Assembly (NCBI RefSeq): GCF_000004195.4
Contig: NC_030680.2
Coordinates: 139,685,545 to 139,749,544, forward strand
Direction: 5' to 3'
Origin: Xenopus tropicalis
Taxonomy: Eukaryota > Chordata > Amphibia > Anura > Pipidae
DNA length: 64,000 nt
The notes beneath the pieces are model-generated. The model was given only the letters and a program-made list of their open reading frames with translations. It did not search any database and was not told where the DNA came from. How positions within the stretch are numbered: the stretch's first letter is position 1; each line of letters opens with the position of its first letter. The translations under genes and the position numbers were made by a program. Positions 12,355 to 24,799 of this stretch are shown piece by piece.

Positions 12355-12643
12355 TAGGGATCCCCAACCTTTCTTACTTGTGAACCCCAGTCAAATGTAA
12401 GACTTGGAGAGCAACACAAGCACCATAAAAGTTCATGGAGGAGCCAAATAAGGGCTGTGATTGGCTATTAGGCAGCCTCTATGCACACTATCAGCTTACA
12501 GGGGCTTTATTTGGTAGAAAATCTTGTTTTTATTCAACCAAAACTTGCCTCCAAGTCAGGAATTCAAAAATAACTCCCTGGTTTGGGGGCACTGAGAGCA
12601 ACACCCAAGGGGTTGCCCCCGAGCCACTGGTTGGTGATCACTG
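12355..12643 (-). mobile_element. hAT-type MITE, reverse orientation
   Basis: Starts tagggatccccaacc and ends ggttggtgatcactg, which are inverted complements. Flanks ttcttatt (12347-12354) and ttcttact (12644-12651) form an 8-bp target-site duplication with one mismatch, as expected for hAT. The interior (ggggagccaaataagggctg-like, ccaaggggttgccccc) is the reverse complement of the copies at 27.54 and 29.52 kb. Confidence 0.87.
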
Positions 12644-12662
12644 TTCTTACTAATGTCATACA

Positions 12663-12757
12663 GCAGGGGTGGCCAATACGTCAATCGCGGCCCACCAGTC
12701 GATCCCCCGTGGATTTCTGGTTGACCGCGATCAAGCCGGGGATGCGGAAGTGCTGTG
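12663..12757 (+). mobile_element. hAT-like fragment ('caggggtggccaa')
   Basis: Begins caggggtggccaatacgtca, a hAT-like terminus, and continues through CpG-rich gatcccccgtgg and ttgaccgcgatcaagcc. No second terminus is visible, so it is called a fragment only. Confidence 0.45.
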
Positions 12758-14606
12758 TGAATGGATATGTATGCATTCACGCCACACTGTCACATTCCAC
12801 GGTCGTCAGTCAACTGCAAAGGTAAAAAGTGTGGCCACCCTGTCATACAGACTCGCAATAGGTCCCTTGAGTGACCGTTCCTGAAATTATCTGCCAGAAA
12901 CTCTTTGGCACCCATGGCAAGTGTGGCAAACTGCACCCTCCCTTATGGTCCAACCGCAACATTACTCCGTGTCTGGAAGCCTTAGTAGCATAGACGGGCT
13001 CGCTAACACAGGAAGGGCAAGGAGAATCAAGGAGTTATAGAAGAAATATACTCCATTTCCTTTTCCCAAAATGTTTCCATAGTCTGCTGCCTCTGTGGCC
13101 TATCCCTACATTCCATAATGAGTTCATTGAAAACCCAACATTTGGGACATTTGATTAAACACATTTATACATTTGTGGGACAGGCAAGCAAACGTTGCGT
13201 TCTGCCTACAGCCATACTGAAGACTAAATGTAATCTTTGTAGAAAGCAGTGTTTCTCTGTTAGCAGTTGGCATCGCTCTGAGACCTGGCAACGCATGGCA
13301 GAACAGATTACAAGTCTGGCAATTGATTTACTTAATTGGTTGCTGTTTTAAAGTTATTCAGGCAACGTCGAGAGTTTCTGGCTTTTCGCATGAAAATAAT
13401 TTCTATGGTAACCCTAATCCAGGGTTACATATACTGCAAAGAGAATTCCAGATTCCCTTACCCCATAAAGTTAAATGTCTAAGTTTACCAGGACGTGGAG
13501 CAGACCTCTTGTTCACCTTATTCCATGAATGTTATATTAAGTTTGCCTTGCAGGTACATAAAATAGATCTTTATGCTGTTTAGGGTAGGCCTCCATGATC
13601 ATCTTCAAGAAATTATAACATTAAACTGGTTCTAATCCATATCTGGCTCTCACAAACTGATTCTCTAACTGTTTGGTCCAGAGAAAAAGGTTAGAAAATG
13701 TTGGTCTGGTAGGTTACATTATCTCATTAATAAGTTCTCTCTTTTCCATATTTCCATGATGACCTAATACTCTATGGATGAAGTCTCCATTTTTTTTTCT
13801 CTTAAACAGAATGTTCAGTCTCTGTTAAGTTAATATGATTTGGTTTGGCAGATTGTTGTTGATATTGGAGACGGCTTGTCTTGCTCGGAGGGCCTGGATC
13901 CGTGTGAGTGCCCTGTTTATCTAGAGAGGGCTCTCTCTCGGTTTTGGTGTCTTGTTGTGGCTTTATTTAGTTAAACAAGTATGCTTGATAGCTTTGTGAT
14001 GTGGAATTCCCACTCGTGCATTAGTGGGCAGCAATTCTAAGTAGATATAATGTGTTTTGAGGAGCAGTAAGTGTGCCATCTATGTAATGCTGCATTAAAG
14101 GGTCATTGTGCTGACCCTAGTGGTTTGCCCAACGTGCATGTTGGAGCAGGCAAAAAACCTGTTCGGTCTTGGACTCCCCTTGTCAGTGCCCCTGGGAAAT
14201 AAGCAGAATGTGAGGAATGGCTGTTATTGACATTCAATCTATGCTGACAAGATGCACTCCAACTTCCAGTCTTTGGCATGTACTCTATGGAAACAGTGGG
14301 ATATGTGCCTTGGAGAGATGAAATATGTGCCCCTGACTTTTTGCCATTCCAAAAAGTCACTGGGACACACTTCAGGTTTCTTTTTAGGGTTCCCTGTCTC
14401 AGAAAGATAATCTGTTTTGCATTTCTATCTATTATCTATCTGCCTATTATCTATCTATATCTATAGCATAATTGTACATCAGTCAGTGACTCCAGTAGCA
14501 CCTCCATTATACGTGGCCCACAGGGTCTGCCATCATTGTTAACCTCTGAATGGAGTTTTAAAGATCTTTTTGCAAATAATGGAGAAGACCTCTGCTTGAT
14601 TGAGTC
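12758..14606. other. Single-copy stretch, no gene seen
   Basis: No supported exon. A good 3' splice-like sequence ends near 13809 (tttttttctcttaaacag), but all three frames after it stop before any donor. A short (ATCT)n lies at about 14430-14464. Confidence 0.4.
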
Positions 14607-14609
14607 TTA

Positions 14610-14774
14610 AGGTAGCCATAGATCCGTTCGCTTGGCGAGGTAGCCAAGCCAGATGTTAGGCCAGATATCGGTCGGGCAGGCCTGTCGTTAGTGCCCATAC
14701 ACGGGCCGATAAGCTGCCGAATTGGTCTAAGGGACCCATATCGGCAGCTAGAATTGGCCCGTGTATGGCCATCT
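14610..14774 (+). mobile_element. Truncated Harbinger-type MITE
   Basis: Starts aggtagccatagatccg and ends gtgtatggccatct, flanked by TTA and TAA. It keeps gggccgataagctgccgaat and the left 'cttggcgagg' block, but lacks the middle seen at 11.09 and 22.67 kb. It is an internally deleted copy of 165 bp. Confidence 0.8.
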
Positions 14775-15109
14775 TAAGAAGGTGTCCCACAGCCAATCAA
14801 ATATTTCATACCTCGAATGTACTATTCTCTTTTTGATAGGTCACTATAAGGTCCAGACTAGGATTCAAAATAGGCCCTTGCATTTCAGAATACAGAGGCC
14901 CAAACAGTCACCACCGGCTCAATAAATAGTGAATGTATGTGGCATCGTAGAGCAGCCCCTCTGGCATTTGCTGGAACCCACAAGTTGCCAGTTTGGGCCT
15001 CGTCACTTTTGCTCTTTCCCTTATTTTGACATGTACTAGAAATGGCCTAGTTCTGTTCTTGAAGGTGATGTTAAAATACAGGTAGATGATAAGCAAGGGA
15101 TGGCTGTAG
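14775..15109. other. Single-copy stretch, no gene seen
   Basis: Nothing identified. Confidence 0.35.
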
Positions 15110-15245
15110 TATATATATATACTGGAACAAGGACAGCACTCCTAGGATTTCAAGAATTGTGAACAAAATGTAAATGCAAAAATAAAGAGGTTTATTACTC
15201 AATGTTTCGGTCTCACACAGAAGCCTTCATCTGCAGATACAGTAT
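15110..15245 (+). mobile_element. Interspersed-repeat fragment
   Basis: Contains gaacaaggacagcactccta, aataaagaggtttattactc and tcaatgtttcggtctcacac. The layout ('cagcactcc', then 'gtttattac', then 'aatgtttcgg') matches a common frog repeat, of which 9660-9742 is another piece. Class not assigned. Confidence 0.5.
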
Positions 15246-17520
15246 ATAATGCTTAATTGGTATATTACGATAGCATTCATTTCATATTATGTGTATTTCA
15301 TAACTAGTTGTATATTTCAGCACTAAATTCAGTGTAGATCACTGCACATTATCATTGTAATTAAGCGCCGCTAAATTATTATTTGGCTTTGCCATGGGAA
15401 AAAGGGGCAACGAAGCATAAAGCAGCCTGAAATCTGAGCAGTGTTTTTATTGCCTATACATCTGAGTGGGGGATCAAAGCTTACGCTTTATATTTGCTAA
15501 AGAAAAAGGGAGTTTTTAATGTATACAACATCAAATAGTTTCCCTTTACAACTCGGATACATCAGAATAGAGTTTAAAGCCTGCCTATTAGGGAACTTAA
15601 GATATTTCAACATTTTGCTCATTAGAGGTAAGTGGATATCCAGTTCCAAACTGAGGCAGGAAAATAAGACGTTGTAGCCTGGTTATTAAAACAATGCAGA
15701 CGGAAGATGAATAGGCAGGGGCCCCCAAGCTCAGTGCGTTTGTCCAGCTACCAATCAAAGACAGATGAAAGCTAAAGGACTGTGGGTTTTGTTGTTATGT
15801 GCAGTTTGTGCATTATGGGCTATTTGTGTCACCCGGGATAATTGGCAAAAGAGTGATGCAGTCGGATGGTTTGGTGGTGAGATGGGCTGGCGTAGACTCG
15901 AGGCCCCGACGTTCCTGTAAAATCTTCATGATTGGTCGCTTCCAGAGGGACTAATTGCCCGATGTGGAAAAACTTATAATGGGTTCTTTACAAATGATCA
16001 GCTTTTCAGTTTAACGTAATAGCGGATGCAAGAGGGCAATGTGCTTGATGCACTGCAATAAGCTCGCGTTCCCCTGCTCCAGTTTGTTTGTGCCGACTTT
16101 GCCTCACACGGCACGCATCTGCAACTGCACTTGGGGTTATAAATGACCCCTGCAGCGCCCTCAGCTTATGTGCCACAGTATATCTCCATTTCCTCTGCGT
16201 TTTTTATGGCTGCAGGCAAGTTGCCTGGCACAGTTGCAGATAGATCCGTCCAAAAGATTGTTGTTACTATTAAATTATATATCTGTTTACAGTCTCTCCT
16301 GTTCATTTTGACATCCAACCCACTCTCTGGTTAGACACCCTACAAGCACAAACTTACCCTTCAATTTTTGATCTAATTATATTTTTAATACTTTTTTTTA
16401 TGAGGGATTTGTGTAGCTCTTGTTCAGACAGCAAGTCCCGGCACCTCCTGACAGCCTTTAGATTTAGTCTATAGTATAACAGCTGGAAGAATACAAGTTG
16501 GACAGACAGTTTTTTTTTAATGGAAGTTAAGGGGCCCGGTCTCCCATCACTGCCCTGGCCCCCTCGTCCCTATCTCCGTCCCTGTTTATAAGGTGGCATT
16601 GTGAGTGTCACACTGGAGCTTCAGTGTAAAGATATTAAATTAAATGTCTCTCTCTGCTTTAACCAAGCGAGGCACGCACAACGCCAACACTCCTAAATGT
16701 CACTCCGGCCGGGGATTTAACTAACCACAAAACCATCACGCTCCCTGAAAGGGACCTCTCAGGCACAGCAGCCTCCAGTATAAAGGCAGCCTGGGCTCCG
16801 TGTAGTTGCTCCATGCAGCCTCTGCCAATTCCGACAAGCGAATGCCAACATTTTACTCTGGAAAAATAAACACGACATGGATACTGCTTAGCACTCGATG
16901 CTCGGATTAAATGAACAGTTGTATAAATAAGCAGGAACACATAGCTCAGAATAGAAAAGCCAGAGATAACACTGGGCTTGCTCTAATATATCCCACACAG
17001 GAGTACAGTGTCACCCATTCATGCACTCCAGATAAGTGGCCATACAAGAGCCACGGCAGTCTAGTTAATGTAAGGTAGCACTAGCCACAATTTGTGCCAC
17101 TGAATGGCAGCAGCAACGTGCAACTGGCAGTTGGTCATTTCTAGAAAAGTCTTTCCAATAATAGCAAAATAAGTCCCGCTTTTATACCAGGAGTGGGTGT
17201 TTGGCCACATAAATGAACTCAAATGGAAAATATTATCATAGGAAGCCTTAATTTTCTGTTGCACACTCTAAATTATGAGGGCACAGACCATTCCTCCACT
17301 GTGGTTCTACATGCAGGAAGGAGTTGCCATGTTGTTTCCCTTAGTGCAGTATGAATACACTGCTAGTACATGTGCTAGAGATCCCCTGCTAAACCCTTGG
17401 CACAAAATTCAGAGGAATACCAAACTGAATGCAAACCCTAATTTGTATATTTACAGCAAAATCCCCCAAAATCTGCAGCACCACAGGCAATTTTTTTTTC
17501 CTGGGGAGGCTAATTAAAGA
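15246..17520. other. Single-copy stretch, no gene seen
   Basis: No exon or RNA gene recognised. The part from 16640 to 16960 has a balanced, non-repetitive composition and a RUNX-like taaccacaaa at about 16721. It could be regulatory, but there is no direct evidence. Confidence 0.35.
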
Positions 17521-18350
17521 CACCAGAACACATGGCAGGATAAATACAGTGCCAATTCCATATATAATGCCCCCAGAGCACATGGCAGGATAAATACAGT
17601 GCCAATTCCATATATAATGCCCCCAGAACACATGGCAGGATAAATACAGTGCCAGTTCTATATATAATGCCCCCAGAACACACGGCAGGATAAATACAGT
17701 GCCAATTCCATATATAATGCCCCCAGAACACATGGCAGGATAAATACAGCGCCAATTCCATATATAATGCCCCCAGAACACATGGCAGGATAAATACAGC
17801 GCCAATTCCATATATAATGCCCCCAGAACACATGGCAGGATAAATACAGTGCCAGTTCCATATATAATGCCCCCAGAACACATGGCAGGATAAATACAGT
17901 GCCAATTCTATATATAATGCCCCCAGAACACATGGCAGGGTAAATACAGTGCCAATTCCATATATAATGCCCCCAGAACACATGGCAGGATAAATACAGT
18001 GCCAATTCCATATATAATGCCCCCAGAACACATGGCAGGATAAATACAGTGCCAATTCTATATATAATGCCCCCAGAACACATGGCAGGATAAATACAGT
18101 GCCAATCCCATATATAATGCCCCCAGAACACATGGCAGGATAAATACAGTGCCAATTCTATATATAATGCCCCCAGAGCACATGGCAGGATAAATACAGT
18201 GCCAATTCCATATATAATGCCCCCAGAACACATGGCAGGATAAATACAGTGCCAATTCTATATATAATGCCCCCAGAGCACATGGCAGGATAAATACAGT
18301 GCCAATTCCATATATAATGCCCCCAGAGCACCTGGCAGGATAAACACAGT
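17521..18350. repeat. 50-bp minisatellite (about 16 copies)
   Basis: Unit: catggcaggataaatacagt, gccaattccatatataatgc, ccccagaaca. Exactly 50 bp with no length variation. Variants are limited to a few sites (attcca/attcta, agaaca/agagca, acagt/acagc). Because 50 is not a multiple of 3, a 150-bp triple repeat is read in every frame, which explains the 164-207-codon reverse-strand open frames. These are artefacts. Confidence 0.97.
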
Positions 18351-19106
18351 GAAATTTATTGATGACGGGGGGCGTTACTCATCTCATATAGAGGAACCCC
18401 ATGATATGGTATTGTAATAGGGTATAACAATATCACTCTCATGAATAACATAAACAATATGCACCTAATGCATTGGTACATGAGGGCTCATTTACCAGCG
18501 TCGGGCACAGTACGGCACAACATGTTTATATAAGAATACTTATCAGATCACTGATATGTGTTAGAATAAGCCTCCGCTGAAAGGAAATGTCTCTGGGACG
18601 CAATGGGCGGGTATTTGTGTGCACAGAACAAATATGTCTGCTTTCAGGCCGGCATTTACACTAACCTCCTGCTACTGAATAACTTGTATGTCGGAGTAAT
18701 ATATTTTATATGTGTACGAGACTGATCCTTCCAAATAAATTGCCTTCATACCATCCGGTCAGAATTGCTCCTTACCCATAGCCCAAGGCTTTCTGCACAG
18801 CGACGGCCACGGGTAAATAAGCCCATTGTCTGCGTATTTGGACAAGGATTGGGCAGTTTGGGGAATTGCAGCCTTGTGTTTGTTTGTAAAAATGGTTTTC
18901 ATTTATAACTTGCCTTCTTACGGCCCAGGGGATGGAAACAAAGGAGACCACTGGAAACATTGGAAACCCTGCTTGTTAACCCCATCCAAGTTGTTTCTGT
19001 GTATATAGAGAAGCTCCCTTTCTGTTACATGGCCTCTGTGTCTTCTGAAATTCCTGCAGAATTGGTATTAGTGCCATAGAGGGCTAGTGCTGCTGTTGAT
19101 CTGTGG
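18351..19106. other. Single-copy stretch, no gene seen
   Basis: No recognisable feature between two minisatellites. Confidence 0.35.
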
Positions 19107-19980
19107 TACAGGCTAGGAACAAACGCAGAGGGCTGTTCCTGCTGAATTATTCTTTATAGTACAGGGACATCCCTATGCTGCCATAGTTTTATGTATCTTT
19201 CTGTGCAGGCTATGAGCAAACTTAGGGGGCTGTTCCTGCTGGATTGTGCTTAGTACAGGGGAATCCCTATGTGCCATAGTTTTATGGTATCTCTCTGTGC
19301 AGGCTATGAGCAAACTTAGGGGGCTGTTCCTGCTGAATTGTGCTTAGTACAGGGGAATCCCTATGCTGCCATAGTTTTATGGTATCTCTCTGTACAGGCT
19401 ATGAGCAAACTTAGGGGGCTGTTCCTGCTGAATTGTGCTTAGTACAGGGGAATCCCTATGCTGCCATCGTTTTATGTATCTTTCTGTGCAGGCTATGAGC
19501 AAACTTAGGGGGCTGTTCCTGCTGAATTATGCTTAGTACAGGTGAATCCCTATGCTGCCATAGTTTTATGGTATCTCTCTGTACAGGCTATGAGCAAACT
19601 TAGGGGGCTGTTCCTGCTGAATTGTACTTAGTACGGGGGAATCCCTATGCTGCCATAGTTTTATGGTATCTCTCTGTACAGGCTATGAGCAAACTTAGGG
19701 GGCTGTTCCTGCTGAATTGTGCTTAGTACAGGGGAATCCCTATGTGCCATAGTTTTATGGTATCTCTCTGTACAGGCTATGAGCCAACTTAGGGGGCTGT
19801 TCCTGCTGAATTGTGCTTAGTACGGGGGAATCCCTATGCTGCCATAGTTTTATGGTATCTCTCTGTACAGGCTATGAGCCAACTTAGGGGGCTGTTCCTG
19901 CTGAATTGTGCTTAGTACAGGGGAATCCCTATGCTGCCATCGTTTTATGGTATCTCTCTGTACAGGCTATGAGCAAAGTT
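19107..19980 (+). repeat. 94/95-bp minisatellite, array 1 (about 9 copies)
   Basis: Unit: acaggctatgagcaaactta, gggggctgttcctgctgaat, tgtgcttagtacaggggaat, ccctatgctgccatagtttt, atggtatctctctgt. The first unit is diverged (ggctaggaacaaacgcagag) and the last decays into atagtgtctttctcc. The same unit recurs in the same orientation at 49.7-50.3 kb and once at 4.15 kb. Confidence 0.96.
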
Positions 19981-21276
19981 AAAGGGTTCCCTATAGTTTT
20001 ATAGTGTCTTTCTCCTACTATGGAGAGTTTCCTATGATCTGCATTATGGCACAATAGAAAGGCTAAGAGACAATGGCAGTTTAGGCAGGGATGAAACTGC
20101 AACATGAGCTACAAACACATTCATAAATGTGAAAATAGATATACATGAACTTATAATGGCCCTGTAATCATTTGACTTAAAGATAATTCAGTTTGGGGCC
20201 CCTGCCCGTGTACAGAGAGCACTTGTCCTTAGCCTTAGGTGCACCAGCTGCATTTTAATTGGCTCCTATCCAGTCATTTCACTCCTGTGCAGTCTACCTA
20301 TGGGAAGAGAGCTGTGCTGTGGTGGGAGAGATTATAGGGAAAAACACCGCTAAGGCCTTTCAGAGCTTTGGGGACAACTAGATCATTTTACAGAGGTCCT
20401 GCTAGTTAAACACATATATACATTAGGTCAGACATTTGCTCTTAGTAAGAATGAAAGGAAAACACATGATGCCATTGAGCAACATAGGCTGGCGTGGGTA
20501 TTTACAGCAAGGAACAGGATATATTAGTTCCCGTGGGTTTCCATTAGCCCTGGGTGGTGAGAAGGTCCTGCTCGCTTAGATTTACAGGCGTCGGGGGGAG
20601 GTGGGACACTGTTATGGAGACCTTGTTGCTCATCGTGAGGGCCAGCCTGTGGCTCGTGCTAGGCTTATGAAAGGGACATTGTGAGACCAGGGCTCCTTGG
20701 AAATACAACCTTACACGAGGATAAACATGTAACGGTTATTTCTAGCCCGGCCAGGAGTGACATAATTATCAGAATGCCACTTACGGGGTAATTATAGATT
20801 GCACCAATTCCTGCTCATTCCCCGGAGTCCCATGTACTACAGCGCACAGCGTCTCAGATGTTCGGCTGGACTTGGGGCTGGAGAGCTGAATTATAATTAC
20901 ACATGTTGTGAGCTCTTTAATTACACATGGGTGTGAGATTATATGTCATATTTCACCTTCTGAGAGCTGGAGAAAGCCCTAGAGCTTCACTCAGGTCCTA
21001 TGGCAACTATTCCTCCATGGTGTTTGTGTGAGATACTGGTGGCCACGGCACAGATCATTTCACTGTTGGTCTCTGGTTTTGTATTAGAGAGGTGAGTGCA
21101 TGGTACGATTGTCCTGGCAGATGCAGAAGAAAGCTTAAGAAAAGGTTGATCTTCAGAAGAGATCTCAACTTTTTCTGGATCAGCTGGAAGTTAGGTAGCC
21201 ATTGATTGAAGACTGTTTTATCATGGTGGTTGGGACATGATGGGTTGGCAGATGGTGCTCCTTTTCATTTCCTGCA
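19981..21276. other. Single-copy stretch with a possible regulatory segment
   Basis: No exon recognised. Within it, 20745-20950 contains several homeodomain-type cores (cataattatc, ggtaattatag, gaattataattacac, tttaattacac) in otherwise mixed-composition sequence. That is suggestive of a conserved non-coding element but not proof of one. Confidence 0.35.
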
Positions 21277-21447
21277 GGGTCGGACTGGGCTGCCGGGACA
21301 CCGGCGCTTCCTCTGCCTGACTGTTCCTCCCCTGATGCGTTAAATTTACGCATGCTCAGGGGAGGGCGTCGGGTGGGGCCCCTGTGGGGGGGAGGTTAGG
21401 GGATGCGGCCGGCGGGAGCCCTGCACCCCCACTCCCACCCTGAATTC
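21277..21447 (+). mobile_element. GC-rich repeat fragment ('cagggtcggactgg')
   Basis: Starts gcagggtcggactgggctgc followed by cgggacaccgg. It shares its start with the elements at 26.99 and 54.92 kb. The 3' terminus is not visible. Family recognised as a Xenopus repeat, class tentative (hAT-like). Confidence 0.5.
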
Positions 21448-22660
21448 CTGCATTTACTATTGTTTGGGCTACCAGTAGAATTGCATGGAACAGAATGTAG
21501 CTATCTTATGTGCATTCAGGCATCTGGTTACCATCCATTTGGCCCATAGGCTGATATATGTTGGCCAGCGTGTGGTGCCATTAGGCACAGACCAGAAGTG
21601 CTTCTTCTAGTTACACTAGTAACTTACCCTCCAGTACTACGTAGCAGTAAAGTATAATAGTTCTGCTGTACTGGAGCTTTACACTTTACTTCTACAGCAT
21701 GGCATTCTGGGTACAATGGTTGCCATGGTGGAAAAAACATTTTACCACCATCTTGTTCATTGCTGCCTTTTTGTTCTGATAGGCCGTCTCTACCCAACAC
21801 TCCTACTGATTTCTGTTCTCAGCGGCCCATTATGTTCTCTTGGGGGACCCCACCCCATAGTTCTGTACACACACAACCTCCTTTATTGAAAAAAAAAACC
21901 ACACACTTGTGCAATAGAGAGAGAAATCTTGTGCCTTTTCCCCAAAAGTACAGGACTAAATTTCCCATTTTTCCAGCTGAAGCGGCGGCGGGATGGAGAT
22001 TTCCTGGTTTCTGCCGTTGGTGGGAGATTAATGGCGGCTGAATGTACAAAGTAAATCACAGACAGTATTAGGGATGAGATTAGGAGCCGGCTATGCGCAC
22101 TCGGGCCATTTTCTAGCTATTAGTGCAGGCCTCTGACATGACACACTGAAATGGAACATTATTTTTGCAGCAGACCTCCCAAGGGGATTCTTGGAATTTC
22201 AGCGCTCTGCAGTGTATACAAAGTCTTTAAAGGGAAAAAAGGCCACATTTCACACATTTATGCCTGCCCGTCTGTGCAAGTTTCTGTGCTAAATGTACAT
22301 GCTGGTATATGCGTGCTGCACGGCCATTAGATGAAGGATAACTACACACAATTTATAGAAAAGTTTTTTAAGCATATTTATTTGAGAATCGGTTACCCAC
22401 AGCAGCCATTAGAATAATGGAGATTGAATAGTGAAAGCCAACATCAGATTGGTTGCTATGAGTTACCACACCAACCATGGCAGTCTTTGCCTTCTTTATT
22501 ACAAGGCAGTTGCGGGTGTTGCACTAGCCATTCTCTTGTTTGACTCTAGGCCCACAGACTGGCACGCTTCACAGCAAAGTGGCACTTACTGGTGGCGTCC
22601 CAGTTAGTAGATGTGAGTGAAACATTTATGTCAACCCAGAGGAGAAGTGCAAGAATATGC
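21448..22660. other. Single-copy stretch, no gene seen
   Basis: Nothing identified beyond short A- and T-runs. Confidence 0.35.
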
Positions 22661-22666
22661 CCCTAA

Positions 22667-22973
22667 AGGTCCCCATACACGGGCCGATTCTAGTTACCGA
22701 TATCTGTCCCTTAGACCGCTTCGGCAGCTAATCGGCCCGTGAAGGGGCACTACCAACGGGCCTGCCTGACCGATATCTGGCCTGGAATCGGGCAGATATC
22801 GATCGGGCAGGTAAAAAATCTAGTCAGATCGGGGATGCAGTTATAATTCGATCGTTTGGCCCCAGGGCCTGCATTCTCCCGATATTGCCCACCCGTAGGT
22901 GGGGATATCGGGAGAAGATCCGCTTGCTTGGCAACATCGCCAAGCGAGCGGATCTGAAGGTGTATGGGCACCT
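22667..22973 (-). mobile_element. Harbinger-type MITE with TAA target site
   Basis: Starts aggtccccatacacgggccg and ends gtgtatgggcacct, flanked on both sides by TAA. It is the reverse orientation of the 11.09-kb copy: the palindrome cgcttgcttggcaacatcgc lies near its right end and the 'gatatctg...cttcggcagc' block near its left. It is 307 bp. Confidence 0.87.
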
Positions 22974-22976
22974 TAA

Positions 22977-24310
22977 GCGAAGGGGATACCTCCCCCCTCA
23001 GGCCCCTTATAGATACAGCACTGCCCAAAGCTAGTAATGCCTAATTGCACTGCTGCCTCTATAGGGGACAATTGGTCATATATTGGTGATGCAAGGTCAT
23101 GAAATTTCCAACCTGCAACCAGCTCTTCTCAACCCAAGTCTGAGTACTTGGACCTGAATTGTCCCCTCTGATGATGTCAGGCATGTGGGTTCTTTTGTGA
23201 ATATGTGAATAGAGAGGCCTTGATAACAGTTAGGTTCCCAACTTAGCCAGTATAGTTACCAAAAGCCAAAGCTGAGGGTTGGACAGCTTTTGCAACAGTT
23301 CTATAGATGAGCTCAGCCATGCATTTAGCTTGTAAGTTATATAAATGTGCCCATATATTCTCAGTTTAGGCCTGCCATTTTGGCACTGTTTAGTGCTGGA
23401 TAGGGTTGCCATCTTTGCCAGTGGCAGAAATCACACAGACATGAGTGAGATGGGTGGCATTATGATGTGTAATTTGGGGCTGTGTGAGAGTGGTATATAT
23501 GGGTGAGGAATCACAGGGGGTATTGAAGCACATTTTTGTCTGGGTTTCATATCATGCAACCCTAATACTGTACCATTTGGGTATGTATGGCACATCAAGA
23601 GAGAAGTTTCAAAAGACCATCCTTGTCCAAGTTCCATCTGGAGATATGGCTTTTTATTGTTTGCATTGGCATTAGAGGATGGGCAAGGAGCCACAGCATG
23701 TCAGATTAACAGGTCTGTATAACTTGCCAACCAATATCTATTCTTTCAGCCTGTGGGCCTATTGGTCGGATAATGCTGATTAGATGCCACCACTAAGGTT
23801 CTCTATTGAATCTAGACCCTTTATGAGCAGACGAGTGACTTGTGATTGGGCCTGCAAACCTTCATCTTATTTTTAAATGCGGCAAAACCCTCTGCAGATC
23901 AGAGCAGATTATAAAGTCATATTTCTCCTCCACCCTTCCCAACCCACCAAATATCAGCATTCAGTTATTCAGTCGTGAACAGCGGTGCTTAACCTTAGTT
24001 CCTATTCCATGGGGGTTATGCTGCGGCTTCCCTCAGTGGTGTAGTCGGCTTACCTTTGACAAGGTGTTCTTAAAAACAAAACATTGTGCCTGACCGTGAT
24101 TGGTCGAAGTGCTGTCTTGGATTCTTTAATGGACCTTACAGAGATGATAAACCGCGTTGCACCAAGTACAACTGGGGACAATTACTCATGTCCTTATAAT
24201 TATTTGCCCAATAACTTCAGCTCATTCTTCTTGTTTTATCAGATGTGAAGGACTCCTAGGGCTAATTGCTCGTTACTGTGATAAACCATTGTATGTGATG
24301 CGTTTCATCT
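22977..24310. other. Single-copy stretch, no gene seen
   Basis: No recognisable exon, RNA or repeat. Confidence 0.35.
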
Positions 24311-24317
24311 ACTTTAA

Positions 24318-24495
24318 GGGCCGTGGCAGACGGGGAGATTAGTCGCCCGCGACAAATATCCTCTTTCCTGGGCGACTTAATCTCCCCGAAATGCCATCCC
24401 ACCGGCGAAAATGTAAATCGCTGGTGGGATGGCATACGTGGCACATCGATTTCCCACAGTCGCGGGCGACTAATCTCCCCCGTGGGCCACAGCCC
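24318..24495. mobile_element. Fold-back MITE, TAA target site
   Basis: A 178-bp element flanked by TAA on each side. The left end gggccgtggcagacggggag plus attagtcgcccgcgac pairs with the right end gtcgcgggcgactaatctcc plus cccgtgggccacagccc. The inner atgccatcccaccggcga also has a complement, so almost the whole element folds into one hairpin. PIF/Harbinger type by target site. Confidence 0.88.
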
Positions 24496-24618
24496 TAAGG
24501 GGACAGTAATCTGTAAGGGTAATCTAGTGGTTCCCTACACACAAAGCCAAACCTACGCCATATCAGCTATATCAGACATATTTTGGTATGTCCCAAAGTT
24601 TTCTAAGAACCCCAGGAG

Positions 24619-24793
24619 CGAGTTACTCTCCTGTGATAGATCTCTGCTATTGCGGGAGAGTAACTTCTCCGAAAAAAGGCTTTTCTCCTGCAGGCAATTT
24701 CACGCGAAAACCGAAGTGATGCAAAGGGCTTTCCACCGGCGACTTCAGTTGTTACTCTCCCATGATAGCAGAGATCTATCACGGCGAGTTACT
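24619..24793. mobile_element. Second fold-back element
   Basis: Arms at 24620-24664 (gagttactctcctgtgatag onward) and 24751-24792 (ending gagatctatcacggcgagtt) are about 42-bp inverted complements, both containing gatagatctctgctat or its complement. No clear target-site duplication seen. It lies only 124 bp from the previous fold-back element. Confidence 0.75.
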
Positions 24794-24799
24794 TGCTAG

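Noticed and set aside
13785..13910. Possible exon between ctcttaaacag and gtgtgagtgcc
   Set aside because: All three frames contain a stop before the donor-like site.
17389..18255. Long reverse-strand open frames of 164-207 codons with repeated MCSGGIIYG-like segments
   Set aside because: They are the translation of a 50-bp tandem array read in all three frames; several overlap in different frames and end where the array ends.
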